From positions 310,001 to 374,000 of the forward strand of contig NZ_RJKL01000001.1 of NCBI RefSeq assembly GCF_003751945.1: a stretch of DNA of 64,000 nt, given 5' to 3'. This document shows positions 40,646 through 48,727 of this stretch, in pieces; the first letter of the stretch is position 1; every line of letters starts with the position of its first letter. The translations under genes and the position numbers were made by a program. Under the pieces are notes generated by a model, which saw nothing but the letters and a program-made list of their open reading frames with translations, was not told the DNA's origin and ran no database searches. The DNA comes from Couchioplanes caeruleus. Its GTDB lineage: Bacteria; Actinomycetota; Actinomycetes; Mycobacteriales; Micromonosporaceae.

Positions 40646-41644
40646 ATGAGCGAACGACTCACCCAGTACGCGCACGGTGGCGGGTGCGCCTGCAAGATTC
40701 CGCCCGGCGAGCTTGAGTCCGTGGTCGCCGGGCTGATCGGGTCCGCGGCGCCGGACGGGCCCGGGGAGTTGATGGTCGGTCTCGACGACGGCGACGATGC
40801 CGCCGTGGTGCGGTGGGGGGCCGGACTTGCGGTCGTCGCCACCGCCGACTTCTTCACGCCGGTGGTCGATGATGCGTACGACTGGGGGCGGATCGCCGCC
40901 GCCAACGCCCTGTCCGACGTGTACGCGATGGGCGGCAGCCCCGTCGTCGCCGTGAACCTGCTGGCCTGGCCGCGGGAGAAGCTGCCCATGGAGCTTGCCG
41001 GTGAGGTCTTGCGGGGTGGGCTGGACGTGGCGCGGGAGGCCGGGTGTCATGTCGCCGGGGGCCACAGTGTGGACGATCCCGAGCCCAAATACGGCATGGC
41101 GGTGACCGGCGTCGCCGACCCGGACCGGTTGATGCGCAACGACGCCGGCGTGGCCGGGACGCCGCTCACGCTGACCAAGCCGCTGGGAATCGGTGTGCTG
41201 AACAGCCGGCACAAGGCGACCGGCGAGGTCTTTCCGCAGGCCGTGGCCGCGATGACCCAGCTCAACCGGGCCGCCTCTGAGGCGGCCCTGGAGGCGGGGG
41301 CGGTGTGTGCCACCGACGTGACCGGGTTCGGGTTGCTCGGTCATCTGCACAAGTTGTCCCGGGCCAGCGGGGTGACGGCCCGGATCGAGGCGGCGGCGGT
41401 GCCGTACCTCGACGGCGCGCGCGAAGCGCTGGCGGCCGGGTACGTCAGCGGGGGAACGCGACGCAATCTCGACTGGGTGTTGCCGTACGCCGACGCCGGT
41501 GGCGTGAGCGCCGACGAGTTGCTGCTGCTGGCGGACGCACAGACCTCCGGCGGGTTGCTGGTCGCCGGGGTCGTGCCGGGCTATCCGGTGGTGGGCGAGC
41601 TGGTCGCGGCCCGCGCGGACGGGACGACGCTGGAGATTCGGTGA
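40646..41644 (+). CDS. selD: Selenophosphate synthetase SelD
   Basis: 332 aa from ATG 40646 (GTG 40640 also in frame). The N-terminal motif 'LTQYAHGGGCACKIPP' aligns with E. coli SelD; its Cys14 and Lys17 correspond to the catalytic Cys17 and Lys20, so this is the cysteine form, not a selenoprotein. Further family marks are 'GDDAAVVRWGAGLAVVATAD', 'YDWGRIAAANALSDVYAMGG' and 'GHSVDDPEPKYGMAVTG'. It makes selenophosphate from selenide and ATP for SelA. It is divergent from tRNA-Sec, 288 bp away, and completes the Sec pathway with selA, selB and selC. Confidence 0.96.
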   Translation: MSERLTQYAHGGGCACKIPPGELESVVAGLIGSAAPDGPGELMVGLDDGDDAAVVRWGAGLAVVATADFFTPVVDDAYDWGRIAAANALSDVYAMGGSPVVAVNLLAWPREKLPMELAGEVLRGGLDVAREAGCHVAGGHSVDDPEPKYGMAVTGVADPDRLMRNDAGVAGTPLTLTKPLGIGVLNSRHKATGEVFPQAVAAMTQLNRAASEAALEAGAVCATDVTGFGLLGHLHKLSRASGVTARIEAAAVPYLDGAREALAAGYVSGGTRRNLDWVLPYADAGGVSADELLLLADAQTSGGLLVAGVVPGYPVVGELVAARADGTTLEIR

Positions 41645-41796
41645 ACGGGTCGGCGACGCGCAGCGGCGCCCACACCGCGCTCCGCGCGGGACAGGGGTGC
41701 GATCGGCAGGGTCCGCGGGGCATGGGCGATCGGAGCCTCCGTATCCGCTGCGGGTGAGGGCGGCGGACGAAGTGGATCGTACGGGAGGATGGGGGC

Positions 41797-42834
41797 ATGA
41801 CCGTCCACAAAGTGATCATCGCCGGTGGTGGTGTCGCGGGGACCGCGACCGCGCTCGCTCTGTGGAAAGCCGGCATCGAGGCCGAGGTGTACGAGGCACA
41901 CGCGTCCGGAGGCGCGGATGCGGGCGCCTTCCTCACCGTGATGCGTAACGGCATGGCCGCGCTCGCGGGGATCGGCGCGGCCGAGGCGGTCAACGCGGTG
42001 TCGTTCCCGGCGCGGGCGGTGGCGTTGCTCGACGCCCAGGGCCGGCGGCTCGGGCACCGGCCGATCGAGGGCCCGGCCCGATCGCTCACCCGCGCCGCGC
42101 TCTACCGGGCCCTGCAGGAGCTCGCGATCACGCGGGGCATCCGGGTGCATCACGGCAAGCGGATGACCGGGGCCTCGAGCGGCCCCGACGGCGTCGAGGT
42201 CGGCTTCGCCGACGGCAGCCGGGTCACCGGCGACGTGCTGGTCGGGGCGGACGGCATCCATTCGCGGACCCGCCGGCTCATCGACCCGGACGCGCCCGAG
42301 CCCCGATACTCCGGCCAGCATGTCGTGTACGGCTACGCGCCCGGCAACCCGGCCGGTCTCGACCCGGACGAGTACCACATGGTCCGCGGCAGCCGCGCGT
42401 TCTTCGGCCTCACCGTGCCCGGTGGTGACGGCCGGACCTGGTGGTTCGCCCGCGTCCACGGCGAGGAGCCGGCCGCGGGGCTCCGCCCGGAGCAGTGGCG
42501 CGAGCTGGCCCTGACGATGTGCCGCGACGACGCCACCCCGGCCCCTGCGCTCATCGCGGCCTCCGGCGCGGACATCGTGGGCGGCGACTCCTATGACATC
42601 CCGACCACCCCGCACTGGCACAACGGCCGCATGGTCCTGGCCGGCGACGCCGCCCACGCCGCGGTCCCCGCCGCCGCCCAGGGCGCGTCGATGGCCATCG
42701 AGGACGCCGTGGCCCTGGCCACGGCGCTGCACGACCACGACGACCCGACGACCGCCTTCGCCGCCTACGAGGACCGCCGCCGTGCCGAGACGGAGGAGAC
42801 GGTCGCCGCGAGCGCCCGCCTGGGCTCCCGGTGA
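41797..42834 (+). CDS. FAD-dependent monooxygenase (PHBH fold)
   Basis: 345 aa from ATG 41797, after GGGAGGATGG. Motifs: 'KVIIAGGGVAGTATALALWK' (FAD Rossmann), 'DVLVGADGIHSRTRR' (DG motif) and 'GRMVLAGDAAHAAVPAAAQG' (GD motif). Length is slightly short for the class but all three motifs are present. Substrate unknown; such enzymes hydroxylate aromatics or polyketides. It is 152 bp after selD on the same strand without functional connection. Confidence 0.87.
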   Translation: MTVHKVIIAGGGVAGTATALALWKAGIEAEVYEAHASGGADAGAFLTVMRNGMAALAGIGAAEAVNAVSFPARAVALLDAQGRRLGHRPIEGPARSLTRAALYRALQELAITRGIRVHHGKRMTGASSGPDGVEVGFADGSRVTGDVLVGADGIHSRTRRLIDPDAPEPRYSGQHVVYGYAPGNPAGLDPDEYHMVRGSRAFFGLTVPGGDGRTWWFARVHGEEPAAGLRPEQWRELALTMCRDDATPAPALIAASGADIVGGDSYDIPTTPHWHNGRMVLAGDAAHAAVPAAAQGASMAIEDAVALATALHDHDDPTTAFAAYEDRRRAETEETVAASARLGSR

Positions 42835-43081
42835 GGGACCGCCGCGCACGCCCGGCGACAGATCAGGATGTCCGACCACCGCTGGCGATTCTTCGCGGAA
42901 ACCTTACAGAAGCCCCACACGGCGTCCGGGGACGAGCCGGAGCGATCACCGGAAGTGGGCCAGAACCCAGAACCCTGACGCGGCCCTACCCGGGCGCCGC
43001 CAGTCGACCTGGGGCAGGAAGTGGACGTGCACCGCCGGGCAGGACCGGCGGCGAGCGGGATGGCGTCGCCACATCTGAGGG

Positions 43082-43516
43082 CTACGCGGTCCTGACGACG
43101 GCGAGCGGTTCCAGGCGCACAACGCGCGAGGTCCAGCAGTCCGACGATTCGGTCGCAATCTCGTTGCCGCAGTCACACACGAGATTGGGACCGTCGCATC
43201 CGTCCAGGCCGCAGCAGCCATTCCGCCGGCTGAGGTCAGGATGCAGACGACGCACAATCAGATCGTCCGGGTGGATCAGAACCGTGTTCCGGGGCCCCGC
43301 GGAGACGTGAATCCTCTCGTCCGTGGAACTGGGCACGTGGGGAGGGCCGAACGGATCGGGATCGACGGCAAACCTCCCCAGCGGTACCCATGCCGGACAG
43401 TCCTCACCAGGCTCAAGGTCGCACGGTGCCACCGGTTCGTCGAGTTCCGAGAGGGGTAACGCCTCCAGGTCCTCTGTCAGCACGGCACCGCACCGCAGGC
43501 AGGCGAACACAGTCAT
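43082..43516 (-). CDS. Hypothetical cysteine-rich protein
   Basis: 144 aa from ATG 43516. The N-terminus 'MTVFACLRCGAVLTEDLEAL' is a zinc-ribbon-like CxxC. Later 'RRNGCCGLDGCDGPNLVCDC' and 'SSDCWTSRVVRLEPL' add six more cysteines. Proteins of this type are widespread, uncharacterised actinobacterial hypotheticals (memory-based). No partner gene is apparent. The ribosome site is weak, so the start is uncertain. Confidence 0.65.
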   Translation of the reverse strand: MTVFACLRCGAVLTEDLEALPLSELDEPVAPCDLEPGEDCPAWVPLGRFAVDPDPFGPPHVPSSTDERIHVSAGPRNTVLIHPDDLIVRRLHPDLSRRNGCCGLDGCDGPNLVCDCGNEIATESSDCWTSRVVRLEPLAVVRTA

Positions 43517-43793
43517 GAAGTGATCATCGCGCGATCGCCGATCTGGAGCACTCACGTTTCGTCGAACGCTGTCTCGTCCGTTCGGGTACGCCGATATGGT
43601 CCGGTTTTGTTCGCCTCTATGACCGCCTGAAGGCCCGCCCACCGACCGGATGCTGCCCTACCTGCGAATACTCGGCCGGCCTCGGGTGTGTTTCCGACTC
43701 ACTCGACGACGCCAGAGTTACCGACTCCATCGATCTGTTGCAGCTCAGCGACCTGCGTAGCGGCCGGAGCTCATCCTGAGGGATATTCCTGGG

Positions 43794-44189
43794 ATGGGCC
43801 GAGCCGACGACCAGCGCGAGATCGACGCGGAGCAGCGCGACACTCTTGCTGACGCGCGACATGCTGAGCTCGATGACCGAGAGCGGCGGTTGGACCAGCG
43901 CCAGGACTATCGCGATGCCCGTCACGACGAGCGGGACCATCGAGCCAAGGAACGCGACAGGCAGGCATCGGAGCGCAACAGGCAGGCCGACGAGCGAGAC
44001 AGGCAGGCCGACGAGCGAGACAGGCAGGCCGACGAGCGAGACAGGCAGGCCGACGAGCGAGACAGGCAGGCCGACGAGCGAGACAGGCAGGCCGACGAGC
44101 GAGACAGGCAGGCCGACGAGCGACACAGGGACGCTGATCAGCGCGAGATCGATGCCGAGACGAGCAGCGCGGGCCCAAGCGCTGTCTAG
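43794..44189 (+). CDS. Heptad-repeat, highly charged helical protein (copy 1)
   Basis: 131 aa from ATG 43794. The start 'DDQREIDAEQRDTLADARHA' and the end 'DADQREIDAETSSAGPSAV' match the second copy at 44657-45031, showing this frame is the coding one. The middle is seven near-identical heptads 'DERDRQA' from tandem 21-bp DNA units. With only D/E/R/Q/A the protein should form a long single or coiled helix. RDxxA-type heptads also precede signalling domains in actinobacteria (memory-based), but no such domain follows here. Repeat number probably varies between strains. Confidence 0.7.
   Translation: MGRADDQREIDAEQRDTLADARHAELDDRERRLDQRQDYRDARHDERDHRAKERDRQASERNRQADERDRQADERDRQADERDRQADERDRQADERDRQADERDRQADERHRDADQREIDAETSSAGPSAV
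43980..44126 (+). repeat. Seven tandem 21-bp repeats
   Basis: Unit AGGCAGGCCGACGAGCGAGA+C, starting at 43980, 44001, 44022, 44043, 44064, 44085 and 44106. Six copies are perfect; the last differs at 44124. The period of exactly seven codons keeps the reading frame. The near-perfect identity indicates very recent expansion. Confidence 0.95.
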
Positions 44190-44273
44190 CTTCCGCCTCC
44201 CTCGACGACTCCGGAAATACTGCCGCCACGGCCCGCCGAGCGCTGCGGGTGCGGTGGCGCACCGACGCGACTA

Positions 44274-44612
44274 GTGGATAGTCATCAAGATGGGACTGGA
44301 CGCAACACAGCCGGCTCAGGTTCGGCTGCCCACGGCGGAGGCTACCCGGGCCGGGCTGAAGGCCAGCAGGCCAGACTTTTCGAGACGCTGGCGCAGACGG
44401 CCGACGCCATCGCGTGCACGGAGGAGGAGCGCGCCGGGTTTTACGAGAACGCGGCGGCGCACCTTCCGGGCGCGATCGAGCATGCTGCACGCGCCCGCCG
44501 CTTCGCTGCGGCGGAGAGAGCATCAGCTTCAGCGTTCCGAAGTCACAAGTTGCCATCGGAAGAGGTCCGGCAGGCAATCCGTGACTGCGGTGCGAGCGCT
44601 GGCGATCAATAG
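44274..44612 (+). CDS. Hypothetical helical protein between the repeat proteins
   Basis: 112 aa from GTG 44274. The coherent part is 'ARLFETLAQTADAIACTEEE', 'RAGFYENAAAHLPGAIEHAA' and 'RARRFAAAERASASAFRSHK', a helical sequence similar in style to small actinobacterial hypotheticals. The first 30 residues are glycine-rich and may not be translated; a later start is possible. It lies between two paralogous heptad proteins, all on the same strand, so they may form one functional unit. Confidence 0.5.
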   Translation: MDSHQDGTGRNTAGSGSAAHGGGYPGRAEGQQARLFETLAQTADAIACTEEERAGFYENAAAHLPGAIEHAARARRFAAAERASASAFRSHKLPSEEVRQAIRDCGASAGDQ

Positions 44613-44656
44613 GCGCTTGAGTAGCGTTGGTGCTCGGCCTGAGCGATATTTTCTGC

Positions 44657-45031
44657 ATGGAGCGATCCGACGAACAGCGGGAGATCGACGCGGAGCAGCG
44701 CGACACTGAGAGGGTCTTGCGTACCGCGGCGTTGAATGACCGCGCCGCGATATTGGATGGCCGAGAGCGGCGGCTGGACGAACGGCAGGACTATCGTGAT
44801 GCGCGCGACGATGAGCGAGACGGTCGAGCTAACGAACGCGACCACCAGGCAAACAGGCGGGACAGCCGAGCCGATGAACGCGACCGGCAGGCCAACCGAC
44901 GCGACGCGCGAGCCGACGAACGCGACCGGCAGGCAAACGAGCGGGACAGCCAGGCTGACAGCCGCGACAGGGACGCGGACCAGCGCGAGATCGACAGCCA
45001 GACGAGCAACGCGGACCCAAGCGCTGTCTAG
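44657..45031 (+). CDS. Heptad-repeat, highly charged helical protein (copy 2)
   Basis: 124 aa from ATG 44657. It shares with copy 1 the start 'DEQREIDAEQRDT', the block 'RERRLDERQDYRDARDDERD' and the end 'DADQREIDSQTSNADPSAV'. Its heptads are degenerate ('NERDHQANRRDSRADERDRQ'), with no recent DNA-level amplification. Both copies are preceded by a similar box, CCTGAG(G/C)GATATT, 7-9 nt before the ATG. The aa-level conservation despite DNA divergence shows selection on the helix. Confidence 0.68.
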   Translation: MERSDEQREIDAEQRDTERVLRTAALNDRAAILDGRERRLDERQDYRDARDDERDGRANERDHQANRRDSRADERDRQANRRDARADERDRQANERDSQADSRDRDADQREIDSQTSNADPSAV

Positions 45032-45554
45032 GACGGCCAAGACCCGCTGAGCGCCTTCGGTGGATGCGGCCGGTGAGATCCGCTGTAGTCAGGGGCTGCT
45101 GCGCGATGGACTGTCTCTGCCTCCTTCGACGACGCTAGGGAACTACCTCCGCCAGATGTCCTCCTTCTTGGCGACCATGCGATTAGGCGCGCCCGCGATG
45201 TGGTCCACGCTGCCCAGGACGAGGGCTGGCAGACCCACGGGCCGGACCCGGCCGACGCCACCGCGCTGCACCGGGCCGTCAACGAACTGGCCCGTGCCCT
45301 GCGACACCGGCGAGCCAGGGTCGCTGCCGCCGGCGCTGCCCGAGGCGGGCCGGCGGTTGGTCGTCGACGAGAACCTTCGGTCTCGTCACCACCCCGCGCA
45401 GACTCCTCCACCGGCACTCATCGTAGTCACTCTTGGTGACGAGGCGGGGTGGCCGGCAGCGACGTCGGGTTGGCGCCGGAGGTTAGATCACAAGCTCAAG
45501 GGTGAGACTCCAAGGTCTGGCCGGAGCGCCCCACCGGCCACCGGAGAAGGGCGC
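45032..45554. other. Gap with a possible gene remnant
   Basis: One plus frame is open from about 45089 to 45439 and contains a plausible peptide ('HAIRRARDVVHAAQDEGWQT', 'PADATALHRAVNELARALRH'), but the only in-frame start is GTG 45200 without a ribosome site. It may be a truncated gene. The remaining 115 bp hold nothing seen. Confidence 0.3.
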
Positions 45555-46103
45555 TCAGCGCCCCTGGGCGAGGTCGGCGTAGCGGACGATCTGCACGCCC
45601 AGGGCGAGCACCAGCAGCAGCTCCATCACCGACACGACGGTGAGGTCGCCGCGGCCGGGGCCGTCCACCCAGAAGACCACCAGGGCGCTCACCGCGGGCA
45701 GGCAGAAGGTGCCCAGGTCCACGACGAGCTGGGACACCTTGCGCAGCCGGCGTTCGGGGTCCGAGCGGTGCGCGATCTCCCAGCCGAAGACCTCCTCACC
45801 CGGGGCACCGGCCAGTTCGGCGAGCCGGGGTGCAAGCGTCAGGCGCAGGTAGCGCCCGAGTGCCGAGACCTTCTCGTCGTTGACGAGGTAGGTCCAGCCG
45901 AGCACCACGCAGACCGGCGGCAGCAGCAGGAGCAGGCCGCTGTGGCCGCGTGGGGTCAGGGTCGCCGCGACGACGCCGGCCATCGAGGCCAGCGTCGCGT
46001 AGATCAGGTTGTCGCGGAAGCCGATGCGGGTCTTCTGCTCCTCCTTGAGCCGCTCGTACTCCACGAGCAGCAGCTTGCCGGTGGTCACCGATGCGTCGCT
46101 CAC
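45555..46103 (-). CDS. Integral membrane protein, unknown function
   Basis: 182 aa from GTG 46103, 9 nt after GGGAGGATGG-like purines. An N-terminal helix ('VEYERLKEEQKTRIGFRDNL') leads into four hydrophobic segments ('LIYATLASMAGVVAATL', 'GLLLLLPPVCVVLGWTYL', 'LPAVSALVVFWV', 'VVSVMELLLVLALGVQIV'). The family is common in actinomycetes without known role (memory-based). It lies 63 bp after the topoisomerase gene on the same strand and could be the last gene of the heptose operon, or independent. Confidence 0.65.
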   Translation of the reverse strand: MSDASVTTGKLLLVEYERLKEEQKTRIGFRDNLIYATLASMAGVVAATLTPRGHSGLLLLLPPVCVVLGWTYLVNDEKVSALGRYLRLTLAPRLAELAGAPGEEVFGWEIAHRSDPERRLRKVSQLVVDLGTFCLPAVSALVVFWVDGPGRGDLTVVSVMELLLVLALGVQIVRYADLAQGR

Positions 46104-46166
46104 CGCACCATCCTCCCCGGTCCGGCGGGGACGGGGGAAATCACCCGAACGGACACGGCGACCGAT

Positions 46167-47135
46167 TCAGTCGGTGAGCAGGTCGATCACCGCTTCCTCG
46201 GTGGGCTCCGCCACGGTGCGGCCTTCCTCGTAGGCCTCGATCACCTTCGGATCCACGTAGGAGCTGCGTGCCACCGCCGGGGTGTTGCCGAGCAATCCGG
46301 CGGCTTCCTCCATGGCGTGTGACACGGCCTTCTTCCGCGCGGTGTCCGATTCCTTCGGTCCCACCTCGGCGAGTTCCCCGGCGGCCTTGACGGTGCCGTG
46401 CCAGGTGCGGAAGACCTTCGCGGTCATCTCCTCGCCGCTGATCTCGCGCAGGTAGTCGTTGACGTCCTCGGCGCGGATCTCGCGCCAACGCCGCGCCGAC
46501 GGGTCCCAGTACGCGAACAGCCGCTCCTCGCCCCGGCGCCGCCGCCGCAGGTCGCGCAGGACCTGGCAGACCTCGCCGTCCCTCACCGGGTGGGCATGCT
46601 CCCTGCCCGACTTTCCGGTGAACTCGAGCACCACGTAGGCGCCGCGGGTGCGTACGTGCTCGGGACGCAGGGTGGACAGGCCGAACGACGGGTCCTCCTC
46701 GCGCTGGGCGTACTGGTCGCTGCCGACCCGGAACATGCCCATGTCGAGCAGGCGGGTGATCGCGGCCAGCACCCGGGCGCGGCTGAGGCCGCGGCCGCTG
46801 AGGTCGGTGCACAAGCGGGATCGGATCTCCGGCAGCCGCTCGGCGACCGCCCGGGCGTGGTCGAACTTCTTCTCGTCGCGGGCGGTGCGCCACCGCGGGT
46901 GGTAGACGTACTGCTTGCGCCCGGCGGCGTCGAGCCCGGTGGCCTGGACGTGCCCGCGCGGGTCGGTGCTGATCCATACGTCGGTCCAGGCCGGCGGGAT
47001 GACGAGGTCCTTGATCCGGGCGAGCGCCGCCTCGTCCTTCAGCGGCTCGCCGTCGGCGTCCAGGTAGCGGAAGCCCTTGCCGCAGCGCCGGCGGGAGAAG
47101 CCCGGCCGGGTGAGGTCGCTACGCCTTAACCGCAT
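46167..47135 (-). CDS. Type IB DNA topoisomerase
   Basis: 322 aa from ATG 47135. It matches bacterial (poxvirus-like) Topo IB: N-terminal 'RRCGKGFRYLDADGEPLKDE' and 'LVIPPAWTDVWISTDPRGHV', then 'RVGSDQYAQREEDPSFGLST', 'KVFRTWHGTVKAAGE' (active-site basic residues) and the nucleophile in 'ARSSYVDPKVIEAYEEG'. It relaxes supercoils through a 3'-phosphotyrosine. Its start overlaps the upstream GT9 gene by 17 nt, an unusual coupling of a housekeeping-type enzyme to a glycosylation operon. Confidence 0.93.
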   Translation of the reverse strand: MRLRRSDLTRPGFSRRRCGKGFRYLDADGEPLKDEAALARIKDLVIPPAWTDVWISTDPRGHVQATGLDAAGRKQYVYHPRWRTARDEKKFDHARAVAERLPEIRSRLCTDLSGRGLSRARVLAAITRLLDMGMFRVGSDQYAQREEDPSFGLSTLRPEHVRTRGAYVVLEFTGKSGREHAHPVRDGEVCQVLRDLRRRRRGEERLFAYWDPSARRWREIRAEDVNDYLREISGEEMTAKVFRTWHGTVKAAGELAEVGPKESDTARKKAVSHAMEEAAGLLGNTPAVARSSYVDPKVIEAYEEGRTVAEPTEEAVIDLLTD

Positions 47136-48048
47136 GACGTTCCACGTCGCGGGCGGCCTCCAGAACCTCCTCCACCGTGACGGCCAGCAGGGCCGGGTGG
47201 ACGTCCGGACCGGGCTGGTCGCCGCGCTCGGCGCGGGTGCCGTGCCAGATCGCGCGATGGTACGGCCGCGGCGGCGGCCCCCAGCGCCGCGGCGGCATCG
47301 GGCCGAAGAGCACCACCGACGGCGTACGGTACGCGCTGGCGAGATGGGCGATGCCGGTGTCGCCGCTGACCAGCAGCCGGGCGTGGGCGACCAGGCCGGC
47401 CAACTCGTCCAGGCCGGTGCGCACGACGGAGTCCGGGCCCAGTCCGGCGCGGGTGGCCACCCGCCGGACGATCTCCCGCTCGGCGTCCGTACCGGTGACC
47501 AGCACCCGGTGCCCGGCCGCCGCCAGGGCCCGGGCCACGGCCGCGAACCGCTCGGGCGGCCACCGGCGCGACGGCGACTTCGCGCCCGGGTGCACGATGG
47601 TGACGTCGTGCGGCACGTCCACGGCGGGGACCGCCAGCATCAGGTCCGACGGATCGGCGGCCGCGCCGTAGTGACGCGGCAGCCGGCACCAGCGATGCAC
47701 CTCGTGATCCTCCTCGATCCAGGCCGGACCGTCGAGATGCCCCGCCTCCGGGCTGGCAAACGCCCAGAGCTTCGCCGGTTCCACCGCTTGCAGCAGGCGG
47801 TGCGACCGCGGGCCGCGGCCGTGCAGGTTCACCGCCACCTCCACCGGCGGCAGCGCGGGCAGCGGCGCGCCGAGCCCGTCGGCGGGCACGATCCGGTCGA
47901 CGCCGCCGACCAGCTCGATCAGCGGCGTCAGCCAGGCGGGTGCGGCGAGCGCGAGGGTCCGGGCCGGGAAGGCGGACCGGAGCGCCCGCAGTGCCGGCAC
48001 GCCCGCGGCGAGGTCGCCCACGCCGAGGGCGCGCAGCACGAGGATCAC
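47119..48048 (-). CDS. Glycosyltransferase family 9 (heptosyltransferase-like)
   Basis: 309 aa from GTG 48048 (GTGA overlap with the SDR stop). 'VILVLRALGVGDLAAGVPAL' is the GT9 N-terminal signature; the second Rossmann fold has 'VTIVHPGAKSPSRRWPPERF', 'GHRVLVTGTDAEREIV' and 'LLVSGDTGIAHLASAYRTPS'. GT9 enzymes usually transfer heptose from ADP-heptose in LPS synthesis (WaaC/WaaF). Here it sits in an operon with the ADP-heptose pathway, making ADP-heptose the likely donor. The acceptor is unknown because Gram-positives lack LPS. Confidence 0.85.
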   Translation of the reverse strand: MILVLRALGVGDLAAGVPALRALRSAFPARTLALAAPAWLTPLIELVGGVDRIVPADGLGAPLPALPPVEVAVNLHGRGPRSHRLLQAVEPAKLWAFASPEAGHLDGPAWIEEDHEVHRWCRLPRHYGAAADPSDLMLAVPAVDVPHDVTIVHPGAKSPSRRWPPERFAAVARALAAAGHRVLVTGTDAEREIVRRVATRAGLGPDSVVRTGLDELAGLVAHARLLVSGDTGIAHLASAYRTPSVVLFGPMPPRRWGPPPRPYHRAIWHGTRAERGDQPGPDVHPALLAVTVEEVLEAARDVERHAVKA

Positions 48049-48725
48049 GGGTACGAGGTCTCCTGCTCGGCGGCGATGACCAGCTCGCGCACCGCGCAGC
48101 CGGCCGGCTGGCCGAGGGCGAACATGACGGCGTTCGCCACGTTTGCAGGGTCGTTGAGGATGGCGTCCGCCCCGGGCTTGTACTGCTCGTCGCGGTCGTC
48201 GAAGAACTTCGTACGCATGCCGCCCGGGATGACCAGGGTGACGTTGACCTGACCGGCCAGTTCGGCAGCGAGCGCCCGGGTGAAGCCGACGACGCCGAAC
48301 TTCGCGGCGCAGTACGCGGTCGCGTCGCTGACCGCCTTGATGCCCAGCGTGGAGGCGATGGTGACCACGCCGCCGTGCGTCTCTTCGAGCGCCGGGACCG
48401 CCGCACGGATGACCGCGGCGGTGGAGAGCAGGTCGATGGTGACGATGCGGTCCCAGATCTCGCCGGGGATGTCGGCGAGCGCACCGGGCACGTCCATGCC
48501 GGCCGCGGTGACCACGCCGTCGATGCTGCCGCCGGCCCGTGCGATCAGCTCCCGGGTGGCCGCCTCGGCGGCGCGGGTGTCGGCGAGGTCGCACTCGATC
48601 CAGTCGACGCCCTCCTTCGGCGGCTGCCGGTCGATGACGAACGGCCGGCCGCCGGCCTTGGTGACGGCGTCGACGACGGCGGCGCCGAGGCCGCTCGAGC
48701 CGCCGGTGACGATGACTGCATCCAT
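48045..48725 (-). CDS. Short-chain dehydrogenase/reductase
   Basis: 226 aa from ATG 48725, with AGGAGGTAACC. Classical SDR: 'AVIVTGGSSGLGAAVVDAV' (NAD(P) site), 'VVTAAGMDVPG', 'IASTLGIKAVSDATAYCAAK' (catalytic Ser-Tyr-Lys). Length is short and of the classical type; it is not the extended-SDR epimerase HldD of the ADP-heptose pathway. It may oxidise or epimerise the heptosyl product. It starts 2 nt after the hldE stop. Confidence 0.87.
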   Translation of the reverse strand: MDAVIVTGGSSGLGAAVVDAVTKAGGRPFVIDRQPPKEGVDWIECDLADTRAAEAATRELIARAGGSIDGVVTAAGMDVPGALADIPGEIWDRIVTIDLLSTAAVIRAAVPALEETHGGVVTIASTLGIKAVSDATAYCAAKFGVVGFTRALAAELAGQVNVTLVIPGGMRTKFFDDRDEQYKPGADAILNDPANVANAVMFALGQPAGCAVRELVIAAEQETSYP

Positions 48726-48727
48726 GG

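Noticed and set aside
42868..42978. 36-codon ORF after the monooxygenase gene
   Set aside because: The ribosome site is weak and there is no motif; not enough support to list as a gene.
43980..44126. Regular repeats resembling a CRISPR array
   Set aside because: The 21-bp units are contiguous, have no spacers and encode in-frame heptads of a protein.
43617..44126. Long antisense ORF with 'SLVGLPV' heptads
   Set aside because: Any 21-bp tandem repeat yields heptads in all open frames; only the plus-strand frame has a conserved paralogue at 44657-45031.
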